Shown here piece by piece: positions 52,987 through 60,961 of a DNA stretch of 64,000 nt. Numbering within the stretch: the first letter of the stretch is position 1; every line of letters begins with the position of its first letter. The stretch is taken from positions 3,224,001 to 3,288,000 of the forward strand of contig NZ_CP010849.1 in assembly GCF_000931445.1 (NCBI RefSeq). Reading direction: 5' to 3'. A model generated the notes under the pieces. That model was not told where the DNA came from and did no database searches. It saw only the letters and a list, made by a program, of their open reading frames with translations. The stretch comes from Streptomyces cyaneogriseus subsp. noncyanogenus. GTDB taxonomy: Bacteria > Actinomycetota > Actinomycetes > Streptomycetales > Streptomycetaceae. The position numbers were made by a program, and so were the translations under genes.

Positions 52987-53557
52987 ATGACGGCGATGGA
53001 CGCGCGGGAATCCGACCTGAAGAAGGACCTCGACGCCACCTTGCGGGCCCGCGGGGAGCTGGGCGAGGAGTACGAGGCCGCACTGATCGAATCCTTCCTT
53101 CGTATAACTTCGTATAATGTATGCTATACGAAGTTATTACGCGCGGGAATCCGACCTGAAGAAGGACCTCGACGCCACCTTGCGGGCCCGCGGGGAGCTG
53201 GGCGAGGAGTACGAGGCCGCACTGATCGAATCCTTCCTGGAGAAGGTCGACCAGCGCATCGACGACGCCGTCGAGCGCCGGGTGCGGCGGCAGTTGGCCG
53301 AGCGGCAGATGGCGGCGGCGCGCGACGACCGGTCGGCGGCGCCCACGGACTCCTGGGGCGAGCGCTTCGGCTTCGGGATCGTCTCGCTGGTCCTGGCCAT
53401 CCCGCTCTCCGCGATCGGCGGCGGCACCGGCCGTCTGCCCGGGCTGCTCGCCGCCTGGGCCGGCATCGTCGGCGTCAACGTCGTCCAGGCGGTCCGCACC
53501 GACCCCGACATCTTCCGCCGCCGCAAGCCCTCCCCGGACGACGACCGGGAGGAGTAG
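52987..53557 (+). CDS. Small membrane protein, disrupted by sequencing linker and false duplication
   Basis: The ATG at 52987 opens MTAMDARESDLKKDLDATL and runs 37 codons, then hits the loxP linker and a repeat of the same 100 bases in another frame. Removing 139 bases (for example 53100-53238) restores one frame of 144 codons including the stop, 143 residues. The restored protein has an acidic/basic coiled N-terminal half (LEKVDQRIDDAVERRVRR) and two hydrophobic segments (FGIVSLVLAIPLSAIGGG, LPGLLAAWAGIVGVNVVQAV). Function unknown. The gene is likely intact in the organism. Confidence 0.85.
53000..53099. repeat. Left copy of exact 100-bp direct duplication
   Basis: Identical base for base to 53139-53238, offset 139. 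Both copies are the 5' part of the same gene. The linker's final ACG happens to match the genome, so the true copied genomic part may be 97 bases. Confidence 0.95.
53100..53141. other. loxP site within 454 paired-end linker (assembly artefact)
   Basis: 53104-53137 is a perfect 34-bp loxP: arms ATAACTTCGTATA and TATACGAAGTTAT around the 8-bp core ATGTATGC read as AATGTATGCT in context. With TCGT before and TACG after, the 42 bases equal my recollection of the Roche 454 Titanium mate-pair circularisation linker. Its GC content is far below the genome's. Not a natural element. Confidence 0.93.
53139..53238. repeat. Right copy of exact 100-bp direct duplication
   Basis: Exact match to 53000-53099. 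This copy is continuous with the rest of the gene downstream. Confidence 0.95.
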
Positions 53558-53592
53558 GGCCTCTCGTTCGAGTCTCCGCGGGAGAAGGGTTA

Positions 53593-53648
53593 CGCGGGGA
53601 CCGCCGCACCCCCGGTTGCCGGGGGGCGGGACGACGGCGGTCCCCGCG
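53593..53648 (+). terminator. Large nested hairpin terminator
   Basis: CGCGGGGACCGCCG (53593-53606) pairs with CGGCGGTCCCCGCG (53635-53648); inside lies a second stem CCCCCGG-TTG-CCGGGGG (53609-53625). It is 36 bases after the disrupted gene. Confidence 0.85.
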
Positions 53649-53954
53649 AGGGACGCGGGGCGGCCGGAGACCGGCCGCCGCGTCCGTGGCGTCCATGGAG
53701 GTCCGGGAGCCGCTCCGGAAAGTCCCTGGCGCCGTACGGTGCCGGATCGGGCGGGACGCCTTCCCCCGTGCTGTACGCCTGGGAGATGCCCGCCCGCCTG
53801 CCGACACCCCCTACTGTGCCGGTGCCGTGTTAAGCGTGTGCTGCGCGGACGTGACGCGCGCGTACCACTTCCGCGAAGTCCGCGCGGGCGGCCGCCGGGC
53901 CGGGCCGGCCGCCCGCGCCGGGAGTTCACCGCGAGGACACCGCCGGTTCGCCGG
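53649..53954. other. Gene-free gap before cystathionine beta-synthase
   Basis: About 300 bases; short frames on both strands lack ribosome sites. I see nothing else in it. Confidence 0.4.
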
Positions 53955-55343
53955 TCACTTCCCGCCCTCGGCGAGGAAGGCCAGCAGGTCCTGCCGGCTG
54001 ACCACGCCGGTCGGCTTGCCCTCGACGAGGACGATCGCCGCGTCCGCCGTGCCGAGCACGGTCATCAGGTCCTCGACCGGCTCCCCGGAGCCGACCTGCG
54101 GCAGCGGGGCGGACATGTGCCGCTCCAGCGGGTCGTCCAGCGCGGCCCGCTGGGTGAACAGGGCGTCCAGCAGCTCCCGTTCGACGACCGAGCCGACGAC
54201 CTCGGCGGCCATCACGTCCGGGTGGCCGGCGCCGGGCTTGACGATCGGCATCTGGGAGACGCCGTACTCGCGCAGCACGTCGATGGCCTGGCCGACCGTC
54301 TCGTCGGGGTGCATGTGGACCAGGGACGGGATGGAGCCGCCCTCCTTGTGCTCCAGGACGTCGCCGACGCGCGCGCTGGGCCCGGCGTCGTCCAGGAAGC
54401 CGTAGTCGGCCATCCACTCGTCGTTGAAGATCTTGCTGAGGTAGCCGCGCCCGCTGTCCGGCAGCAGCACGACCACCACGTCGTCCTCGGTCAGCCGCTC
54501 GGCCACCCGCAGCGCGGCGACGACGGCCATGCCGCAGGAGCCGCCCACCAGCAGGCCCTCCTCCTTGGCCAGCCGCCGGGTCATCTGGAAGGAGTCCTTG
54601 TCGGAGACGGCCACGATCTCGTCGGCGACCGTCCGGTCGTAGGCGGTCGGCCAGAAGTCCTCGCCGACGCCCTCGACGAGGTAGGGCCGTCCGGAGCCGC
54701 CCGAGTAGACGGACCCCTCCGGGTCGGCGCCGATGACCTTCACCCGGCCGTCACTGGCCTCCTTCAGGTAGCGGCCGGTGCCGGAGATGGTGCCGCCGGT
54801 GCCGACGCCCGCCACGAAGTGGGTGATCCTGCCCTCCGTCTGCTCCCACAGCTCGGGGCCGGTCGAGTGATAGTGGGAGAGGGGGTTGTTGGGGTTGGAG
54901 TACTGGTCGGGCTTCCAGGCGCCGGGGGTCTCGCGGACCAGGCGGTCGGAGACGTTGTAGTAGGAGTCCGGGTGCTCCGGGTCGACCGCCGTCGGGCACA
55001 CGACCACCTCGGCGCCGTAGGCGCGCAGCACGTTGATCTTGTCGGTCGACACCTTGTCCGGGCAGACGAAGACGCACTTGTAGCCCTTCTGCTGGGCCAC
55101 GATGGCGAGTCCGACGCCCGTGTTGCCGCTGGTGGGCTCGACGATCGTGCCGCCGGGCTTCAGCTCGCCGCTCTGCTCGGCCGCCTCGATCATGCGCAGG
55201 GCGATGCGGTCCTTCACCGAGCCGCCCGGATTGAAGTACTCCACCTTGGCCAGGACGGTGGCCCTGATGCCCTTGGTCACGCTGTTGAGCCGCACCAGCG
55301 GGGTGTTGCCGACGAGGCTGATCATCGAGTCGTGGAATTGCAC
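53955..55343 (-). CDS. Cystathionine beta-synthase with CBS domain pair
   Basis: 462 residues from a GTG. Fold II PLP enzyme: PLP Lys K44 in NPGGSVKDRIALRM, the PTSGNTGVGLAIV loop, and GTGGTISGTGRYLKE phosphate-binding loop. Residues about 340-462 form two CBS modules (VHMHPDETVGQAIDVLREYG, VLGTADAAIVLVEGKPTGVV). It condenses serine and homocysteine to cystathionine in reverse transsulfuration. The CBS pair usually mediates dimerisation or adenosyl-ligand control. It is divergent from the SGNH hydrolase. Confidence 0.94.
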   Translation of the reverse strand: MQFHDSMISLVGNTPLVRLNSVTKGIRATVLAKVEYFNPGGSVKDRIALRMIEAAEQSGELKPGGTIVEPTSGNTGVGLAIVAQQKGYKCVFVCPDKVSTDKINVLRAYGAEVVVCPTAVDPEHPDSYYNVSDRLVRETPGAWKPDQYSNPNNPLSHYHSTGPELWEQTEGRITHFVAGVGTGGTISGTGRYLKEASDGRVKVIGADPEGSVYSGGSGRPYLVEGVGEDFWPTAYDRTVADEIVAVSDKDSFQMTRRLAKEEGLLVGGSCGMAVVAALRVAERLTEDDVVVVLLPDSGRGYLSKIFNDEWMADYGFLDDAGPSARVGDVLEHKEGGSIPSLVHMHPDETVGQAIDVLREYGVSQMPIVKPGAGHPDVMAAEVVGSVVERELLDALFTQRAALDDPLERHMSAPLPQVGSGEPVEDLMTVLGTADAAIVLVEGKPTGVVSRQDLLAFLAEGGK

Positions 55344-55502
55344 CGTTGTCTCCGGATGCTGCAAAAGGTGTGGTCGTGATGGTTCCGCCAGCCTAGGCCC
55401 TGCCGTCAGCACGCGACGGCCGTTCACTCCCCGTCGAGATTGGGCGACGGTCCGTACGGGGCAAGCAGTGGGTGTACGGCTCGAAGGAGGTGGCGGGGAC
55501 GC

Positions 55503-56528
55503 ATGACGAGCATGGCGAGGGCGAGGGTGGCCCGGCGGATCGCGGCCGGCGCGGCATACGGCGGCGGTGGGCTCGGTCTGGCCGGGGCGGCGGCGGTGGG
55601 CCTGCTGCTGGCGGAGATGCACCTGGCGAGGCGGCGGGTGGGCATCGGCACGCCCCCACGGGTGCCGAACGCGGAGGGACTGTACGGCGGCACGGAGCAC
55701 TCGGCCGGCCAGCCGCCGCTGCGGCTGGTGATGCTGGGCGACTCCACCGCCGCGGGGCAGGGGGTGCACCGGGCGGGACAGACGCCGGGGGCGCTGCTGG
55801 CGTCGGGGCTGGCGGCGGTGGCCGAGCGTCCGGTGTCACTGCGGTCGGTGGCGCTGCCCGGAGCCCGCTCCGACGATCTGGACCGGCAGGTCTCGCTGGT
55901 GCTGGCCGATCCCGCCCGGGCCCCCGACATCTGCGTGATCATGGTCGGCGCCAACGACGTCACCCACCGCATGCCCGCGACCCGCTCGGTGCGCTGCCTG
56001 GCCACGGCGGTACGGCGGCTGCGCACGGCCGGCGCGGAGGTGGTGGTCGGCACCTGCCCCGACCTGGGCACGATCGAGCCGGTGCGACAGCCGCTGCGCT
56101 GGCTGGCCCGGCGGGTCTCGCGGCAGCTCGCGGCGGCCCAGACCATCGGGGTCGTCGAGCAGGGCGGGCGCACGGTGTCGCTGGGCGACCTGCTGGGCCC
56201 GGAGTTCGCGGCCAACCCGCGCGAGCTGTTCGGCCCGGACAACTACCACCCCTCGGCGGAGGGGTACGCCACGGCGGCGATGGCGGTGCTGCCGACCGTC
56301 TGCGCGGCGCTCGGGCTGTGGCCGGCGGAGGAGGAGCGGCCCGACGTCTCCCGCCGCGAGGGCTTCCTGCCGGTGGCGCGGGCGGCGGCGGAGGCGGCGT
56401 CCGAGGCGGGCACCGAGGTCGCGGCCGCGATGCCGGCCGGGCCGCGCGGTCCGTGGGCGCTGCTCAAGCGGCGCAGGCGGCGCCGGGTGACCGAGGCGGA
56501 GCCGGCGCCTTCGGCCCAGCCGTCGTGA
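55503..56528 (+). CDS. SGNH/GDSL family hydrolase, membrane anchored
   Basis: 341 residues. An N-terminal hydrophobic segment (about 15-38, GGGLGLAGAAAVGLLLAEM) probably anchors it outside the cytoplasmic membrane. Catalytic blocks: LVMLGDSTAAGQG (Ser nucleophile), oxyanion Gly and Asn in VIMVGANDVTHR, and the Asp-His pair in DNYHPSAEGY. A basic C-terminal tail (KRRRRRRVTEAE) is cytoplasm-like in composition, which is odd for an exported end. It is an esterase or lipase of unknown substrate. GGAGGTGG lies upstream of the ATG. Confidence 0.88.
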   Translation: MTSMARARVARRIAAGAAYGGGGLGLAGAAAVGLLLAEMHLARRRVGIGTPPRVPNAEGLYGGTEHSAGQPPLRLVMLGDSTAAGQGVHRAGQTPGALLASGLAAVAERPVSLRSVALPGARSDDLDRQVSLVLADPARAPDICVIMVGANDVTHRMPATRSVRCLATAVRRLRTAGAEVVVGTCPDLGTIEPVRQPLRWLARRVSRQLAAAQTIGVVEQGGRTVSLGDLLGPEFAANPRELFGPDNYHPSAEGYATAAMAVLPTVCAALGLWPAEEERPDVSRREGFLPVARAAAEAASEAGTEVAAAMPAGPRGPWALLKRRRRRRVTEAEPAPSAQPS

Positions 56529-56560
56529 CGCGCCCCGGCCGCACGGACGGGACCAGGGAG

Positions 56561-56579
56561 AAAGCAAGCGCTTAGTAAA
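56561..56579. promoter_or_regulatory. AAGCGCTT-centred palindrome upstream of thiolase
   Basis: AAAGCAAGCGCTTAGTAAA: an 8-bp perfect core with A/T-rich flanks. It resembles TetR-type operators seen near fatty-acid genes, 106 bases before the thiolase start. Confidence 0.5.
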
Positions 56580-56684
56580 TTGCGGCCAGGGTCACACCGC
56601 GCGACCCGTGACCCTGGCCATACGGCCGGGTAACTTCCCAACCAGCCCTGCCGGACCCGTATCCGTACCGCCTCTGGAGCCGTG

Positions 56685-57905
56685 ATGCCCGAAGCCGTGA
56701 TCGTCTCTGCCGCCCGCTCCCCCATCGGGCGCGCTTTCAAGGGCTCCCTGAAGGACCTGCGCCCCGACGACCTGACCGCCACGATCGTCCAGGCGGCCCT
56801 CGCCAAGGTGCCCGAGCTGGACCCGAGGGACATCGACGACCTGATGCTCGGCTGCGGCCTGCCCGGCGGCGAGCAGGGCAGCAACCTCGGCCGGATCGTC
56901 GCCGTGCAGATGGGCATGGACCACCTGCCCGGCTGCACGGTCACCCGGTACTGCTCCTCGTCCCTTCAGACCTCCCGCATGGCCCTGCACGCCATCAAGG
57001 CCGGTGAGGGCGACGTCTTCATCTCGGCCGGTGTCGAGACGGTGTCCCGCTACACCAAGGGCAACTCCGACAACCTCCCGGACACGCACAACCCGCTCTT
57101 CGCCCAGGCGGAGGCGCGCACCGCCGCCGTCGCCGAGCAGGAGGGGACCACCTGGCACGACCCGCGCGAGGACGGCCTGCTGCCCGACCCGTACATCGCG
57201 ATGGGGCAGACCGCCGAGAACCTCGCCCGGCTCAAGGGCGTGACCCGCCAGGAGATGGACGAGTTCGGCGTCCGCTCGCAGAACCTCGCCGAGGAAGCCA
57301 TCAAGAACGGCTTCTGGGAGCGCGAGATCACCCCGGTCACGCTGCCCGACGGCACGGTGATCTCCAAGGACGACGGGCCGCGCCCCGGCGTGACGATGGA
57401 GGGCGTGGCGGGCCTGAAGCCGGTCTTCCGCCCCGACGGCCTGGTCACCGCCGGCAACTGCTGCCCGCTGAACGACGGCGCCGCGGCCCTGGTCATCATG
57501 AGCGACACCAAGGCCCGCGAGCTGGGCCTGACCCCGCTGGCCCGGATCGTCTCCACCGGCGTCTCCGGCCTCTCCCCCGAGATCATGGGCCTCGGCCCGG
57601 TCGAGGCCTCCCGGCAGGCTCTGAAGCGGGCGGGGCTGACCATCGACGACATCGATCTGGTGGAGATCAACGAGGCGTTCGCCGCCCAGGTGATCCCCTC
57701 CTACCGGGACCTCGGCATCCCGCTGGAGAAGCTGAACGTCAACGGCGGCGCCATCGCCGTCGGCCACCCGTTCGGCATGACCGGCGCCCGGATCACCACC
57801 ACGCTCATCAACTCCCTCCAGTGGCACGACAAGCAGTTCGGCCTGGAGACGATGTGCGTCGGCGGCGGCCAGGGCATGGCCATGGTCATCGAGCGGCTCA
57901 GCTAG
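56685..57905 (+). CDS. Acetyl-CoA acetyltransferase (thiolase)
   Basis: 406 residues from the ATG at 56685; a GTG directly before it is less likely. Catalytic Cys C90 in [16 protein letters not shown], the His of [17 protein letters not shown] and the second Cys of [13 protein letters not shown] are all in place. It makes or cleaves acetoacetyl-CoA or longer 3-ketoacyl-CoA. The operator-like palindrome upstream links it to fatty-acid control. Stand-alone gene with its own terminator. Confidence 0.93.
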   Translation: MPEAVIVSAARSPIGRAFKGSLKDLRPDDLTATIVQAALAKVPELDPRDIDDLMLGCGLPGGEQGSNLGRIVAVQMGMDHLPGCTVTRYCSSSLQTSRMALHAIKAGEGDVFISAGVETVSRYTKGNSDNLPDTHNPLFAQAEARTAAVAEQEGTTWHDPREDGLLPDPYIAMGQTAENLARLKGVTRQEMDEFGVRSQNLAEEAIKNGFWEREITPVTLPDGTVISKDDGPRPGVTMEGVAGLKPVFRPDGLVTAGNCCPLNDGAAALVIMSDTKARELGLTPLARIVSTGVSGLSPEIMGLGPVEASRQALKRAGLTIDDIDLVEINEAFAAQVIPSYRDLGIPLEKLNVNGGAIAVGHPFGMTGARITTTLINSLQWHDKQFGLETMCVGGGQGMAMVIERLS

Positions 57906-57976
57906 ATCCTCCCGCCCGCCGCGCCCGTCGGCCGGTCGACGGTCCGTAGCGGCCGGTCGACGCGTCGCGACCCTTT

Positions 57977-58010
57977 GGCCCGGAACCCCGGAAACCCGGG
58001 GCTCCGGGCC
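57977..58010 (+). terminator. Hairpin terminator after thiolase
   Basis: GGCCCGGAACCCCGG pairs with CCGGGGCTCCGGGCC (one A-C mismatch) across a 4-base loop. Confidence 0.8.
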
Positions 58011-58208
58011 GTTTCGTGACCCAATCTCCCCCAGGATGTGACCTATCTCCCTCGCACGGGTAATCCACGCAGGTCAGAGCAGCCCCACCGGAACCTCCCA
58101 CCCCCTACCCCTGTCCGTTTCGTGACGTTACGCACTGACAGAGGGTTAGTCCGCCGTTCAAGCTGATGTAGGAAGTCGGGGGTCGACTTTGAAACCGGGA
58201 GTACGTCC

Positions 58209-58991
58209 GTGAGCGCCATGCCGATCGCCCTGCTGCTCACCACGGCCGCCACCGGCGCCGTGGGCGTCGCCGTCCTGCGCAGCATCCAGGTGCTGCGCCG
58301 GCAGGTGGCGGCCCTGCACACCGAGCTGGCCGAGAGCCGCGCCGTCGCGGCCCGGGGCCTCGTTCCCGCCGCCCGCACCACCGCCGACGCGGCCGAGATA
58401 CGCGCGGCCGTCGCCGAGGCGCTGGCCGAGGAGCGCGAGCGGGAGCTCGCCGAGGCGCGGGCGTTCTGGGCCGCCCAGGAGGCCCGCGACGCCTCCGACG
58501 CACCGCTGCTGCTGGGTCTGCCCGACAGCGAGCTGTACCTGCCCCGGCAGGCCGACTTCGTGGGCCTGGAGCCGGTGGCCGAGCCCGGCGCGGACGCCGA
58601 CGAGCCCGCCGGGGACTCCGCCGAGCTGGCCGCGGCCCGCCGCCGCCACCCCTCGCACCCGGACTTCGTCCCGGCCCCCTCGCCCGTGGTGAACGACCAC
58701 GAGCGCACCGCCGCCACGCTGGAGGAGCTGGCCGCCGCCCGCGTCGAGCTGACGGACGTCCGCCCGGGCCCGCTCGGCACGCTGGACGTCTACGTCTTCG
58801 CCGACGGCACCACCCTGTGCATGACCCCGGGACACCGGGAGACCGCGGACCGCCTGGCCGCCGCGCTGCGCGCGGGCGACGTCCCGGTCCTGCTCGGCGG
58901 TTCCGGCGTCTCGGGCGCCTACGCCCTCACCTTCGCCTGCGGCGGGGAGACCGTGTACGTCCTGGCCGACCGCGTCATCGCGTCGCTGTAG
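58209..58991 (+). CDS. Membrane-anchored coiled-coil protein, unknown
   Basis: 260 residues from the GTG at 58209 (GGGAG eight bases before). An N-terminal hydrophobic segment (ALLLTTAATGAVGVAVL) is followed by a coiled coil (about 25-95; VLRRQVAALHTELAESRAV, EERERELAEARAFWAAQEA). A compact C-terminal domain starts near 185 (VELTDVRPGPLGTLDVYVF). No family recognised. It is probably a single-pass inner-membrane protein. No operon partner. Confidence 0.78.
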   Translation: MSAMPIALLLTTAATGAVGVAVLRSIQVLRRQVAALHTELAESRAVAARGLVPAARTTADAAEIRAAVAEALAEERERELAEARAFWAAQEARDASDAPLLLGLPDSELYLPRQADFVGLEPVAEPGADADEPAGDSAELAAARRRHPSHPDFVPAPSPVVNDHERTAATLEELAAARVELTDVRPGPLGTLDVYVFADGTTLCMTPGHRETADRLAAALRAGDVPVLLGGSGVSGAYALTFACGGETVYVLADRVIASL

Positions 58992-59017
58992 CCGCGGGCC
59001 CGTCCGCCCGCGCGCCG

Positions 59018-59043
59018 CGCGCCGGGGCTCACACCCCGGCGCG
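59018..59043. terminator. Bidirectional hairpin overlapping a gene end
   Basis: CGCGCCGGGG, CTCACA, CCCCGGCGCG: 10-bp stem. Its right arm forms the last codons of the minus-strand gene at 59029. Confidence 0.75.
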
Positions 59044-59340
59044 TTTCTGTGCCTCGGTCACCAGCCGCACCGCCTCGGCCACCTCGGCCTCGCTGCCCAG
59101 GACGAGCGCCAGGTCGTGAGCGGCGACGGTGATCTGGTCGGCGGCGGCGAACATCCCCGCGTCGGGCATCTCGCGGGGCTGCGCGCCCGGCTCCTCGGCG
59201 AGCTGGGCCCGGCGCGCCAGTTCCCTGGCCAGCGCGAGCGCCTCGGCCGCGGCGCCCCGTTGCAGCCGGCTCTGCGGGGCCGCCCGCAGCCGGTCGGCGA
59301 AGTGATCCACGGCATGGGTCAGAGGCGTCGTATCAACCAC
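59029..59340 (-). CDS. Small helical protein, unknown
   Basis: 103 residues from a GTG. Entirely Ala/Leu/Glu/Arg-rich helices (LQRGAAAEALALARELARRA, LVLGSEAEVAEAVRLVTEA). No motif recognised and no membrane segment. Codon bias is normal. It is convergent with the coiled-coil protein, and their transcripts share a terminator hairpin. Confidence 0.65.
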   Translation of the reverse strand: MVDTTPLTHAVDHFADRLRAAPQSRLQRGAAAEALALARELARRAQLAEEPGAQPREMPDAGMFAAADQITVAAHDLALVLGSEAEVAEAVRLVTEAQKRAGV

Positions 59341-59441
59341 GGCGTGAGCGTACGCGGCCCACCGGGACTGTTGCCAACGGGCGAACGCTCGGGCACGGTG
59401 AGTCGAAGGACCGGCTCATACCCATACGTCCGGAGGCGCCG

Positions 59442-59669
59442 ATGTCCCAAGTCTTCTCCGAGGAGACCCACCGCAATCTGCTCGCCCGCATCCCCCACTG
59501 CACCGGTCGTGAGATCTCCGACTGGCTGCGCACCGTCGAGGAAGGCCCGGCCCTCCGCTTCGAGGAGAAGGTCAGCTGGCTCCGCCACGAACACAACCTC
59601 GCCTACGGCCACGCCAAGGCGATCATCCACGAGTACGACCTGCGACGGGCCGCGCGCAGGCTGCTCTAG
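59442..59669 (+). CDS. DUF4287 family small protein
   Basis: 75 residues from the ATG at 59442. It matches the short DUF4287 form (HCTGREISDWLRTVEEGP, then HEHNLAYGHAKAIIHEYDL). Related domains occur fused to DUF5655 in larger proteins. Function unknown; it is probably a soluble helical protein. It is followed at once by a cluster of CGYAGGTC repeats. Confidence 0.8.
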   Translation: MSQVFSEETHRNLLARIPHCTGREISDWLRTVEEGPALRFEEKVSWLRHEHNLAYGHAKAIIHEYDLRRAARRLL

Positions 59670-59672
59670 ACC

Positions 59673-59717
59673 CGTAGGTCCGTAGGTCCGCCCGCAGGTC
59701 CCGCAGGTCCGTAGGTC
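59673..59717. repeat. Five copies of CGYAGGTC
   Basis: Copies at 59673, 59681, 59693, 59702 and 59710 (Y is T or C), right after the DUF4287 stop. A second direct repeat, GGATACGACGA, occurs at 59801 and 59815. Confidence 0.8.
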
Positions 59718-59823
59718 TGCCGTCCGGATCGGTGGGCCGAGGGAGTACGACGGGCCCGCCGACGCGCGGTGGCGTGCACGGCTTCGGACGGCGACGGTAC
59801 GGATACGACGATCCGGATACGAC

Positions 59824-59852
59824 GAAGGGCCCCGGGTGATCCGGGGCCCTTC
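59824..59852. terminator. Bidirectional hairpin terminator
   Basis: GAAGGGCCCCGG, GTGAT, CCGGGGCCCTTC: 12-bp perfect stem between DUF4287 (+) and the BI-1 gene (-). Confidence 0.88.
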
Positions 59853-59888
59853 CGCACGCCTGCGTCAGCGAGGTGCCGGCGAGGGGTG

Positions 59889-60794
59889 CTAGTCGTTGCT
59901 GTTGAGGATCGAGATGAGGCGCAGGAACTCCAGGTAGATCCACACCAGCGTCAGCGTCAGGCCGAAGGCGGCCAGCCACGCCTCCTCACGGGGGGCGCCG
60001 TAGGCGACGCCGTCCTCGACCTGCTTGAAGTCCAGGGCGAGGAAGCAGGCGCCGAGCAGCACGCCGATGATGCCGAAGACGACACCGAGGGCACCGCTGC
60101 GGAAGCCGAGGCCGTCACCGCCGCCGAACACGGCGAACAGCAGGTTCACCGCCATCAGCAGGACGAAGCCGAGCGCCGCGGCCATCACGAAGCCGACGAA
60201 ACGGCGGTTGACGCGGATCCAGCCCGCCTTGTAGGCGACCAGCACGGCGGCGAAGACCGCCATCGTGCCGAGGACCGCCTGCATGGCCGCACCGCTGGCG
60301 ATGCGGTTGTCGACGACGCTGGAGACGACGCCGAGGAAGACGCCCTCGAACGCCGCGTACGTCAGGATCAGCGCCGGCGAGGCCGTGCGCTTGAAGGACT
60401 GGACGAACGCCAGGACCATGCCGATCAGCGCGGCACCGATGGCGATGCCGTAGGACCGGCTGATGTGGGCGTCGTCGACGGGCAGCAGCGCCCAGGAGAG
60501 CGCGGCCGTGACGATCAGCACGCCGAGCGTGCTCGCCGTCCGCACCACGACGTCGTCCATCGTCATCCGGCCGGGAGCGGCCGGCGCCTGGGGAGCGCCG
60601 TACTCCACGTCCTGCTGGGCGTACGGGTTCTGGGCGTACGGATTCTGCGCGTAGGGGGCGCCGGCCTGCTGGGCGTACGGGTTCCCCTGGGTGGCGACGG
60701 CGGGTCCCCCGGCCTGCGGCGCGGCGTCGAAGCCCGCGTAGCCGTTGTCGCGGCTGAACCCCCGTCGCGAGAAGACCGGGTTTCTGCTCCTCAT
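59889..60794 (-). CDS. Bax inhibitor-1 / YccA family membrane protein
   Basis: 301 residues from the ATG at 60792-60794, preceded by GGAGGAG. A soluble N-terminus with repeated NPYAQ units (four NPYAQ plus variants, about 38-62) leads to seven hydrophobic helices. The family end WIYLEFLRLISIL carries the conserved acidic residue near the last helix. BI-1 members are proposed calcium/proton leak channels or stress modulators. NPYAQ repeats are typical of actinobacterial versions. Own promoter, no partners. Confidence 0.9.
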   Translation of the reverse strand: MRSRNPVFSRRGFSRDNGYAGFDAAPQAGGPAVATQGNPYAQQAGAPYAQNPYAQNPYAQQDVEYGAPQAPAAPGRMTMDDVVVRTASTLGVLIVTAALSWALLPVDDAHISRSYGIAIGAALIGMVLAFVQSFKRTASPALILTYAAFEGVFLGVVSSVVDNRIASGAAMQAVLGTMAVFAAVLVAYKAGWIRVNRRFVGFVMAAALGFVLLMAVNLLFAVFGGGDGLGFRSGALGVVFGIIGVLLGACFLALDFKQVEDGVAYGAPREEAWLAAFGLTLTLVWIYLEFLRLISILNSND

Positions 60795-60961
60795 TTCACT
60801 CCTCCATGGCCACACAGCATGGCCTTGGCTCAAGAGTAATAGGTAGGCAAAGGATTGACCCTAGTGCTTGGGGAGGATCTTTCCCTCGTGGTGCTGGGCA
60901 ACACGCTACGCGGGTCCGTGATTCCCCTCACGGCAGGGGGTCATGCCCCCGGGTGGCGGGC

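Noticed and set aside
53100..53141. loxP as evidence of a genetically engineered strain
   Set aside because: The extra TCGT/TACG bases fit the 454 linker, and an exact 100-bp direct duplication flanks it; no marker, FRT or vector remnant is visible. An engineered scar would not normally duplicate 100 bases.
60936..60950. GGGGG-TCATG-CCCCC hairpin after pobA as terminator
   Set aside because: Only a 5-bp stem, too short to claim.
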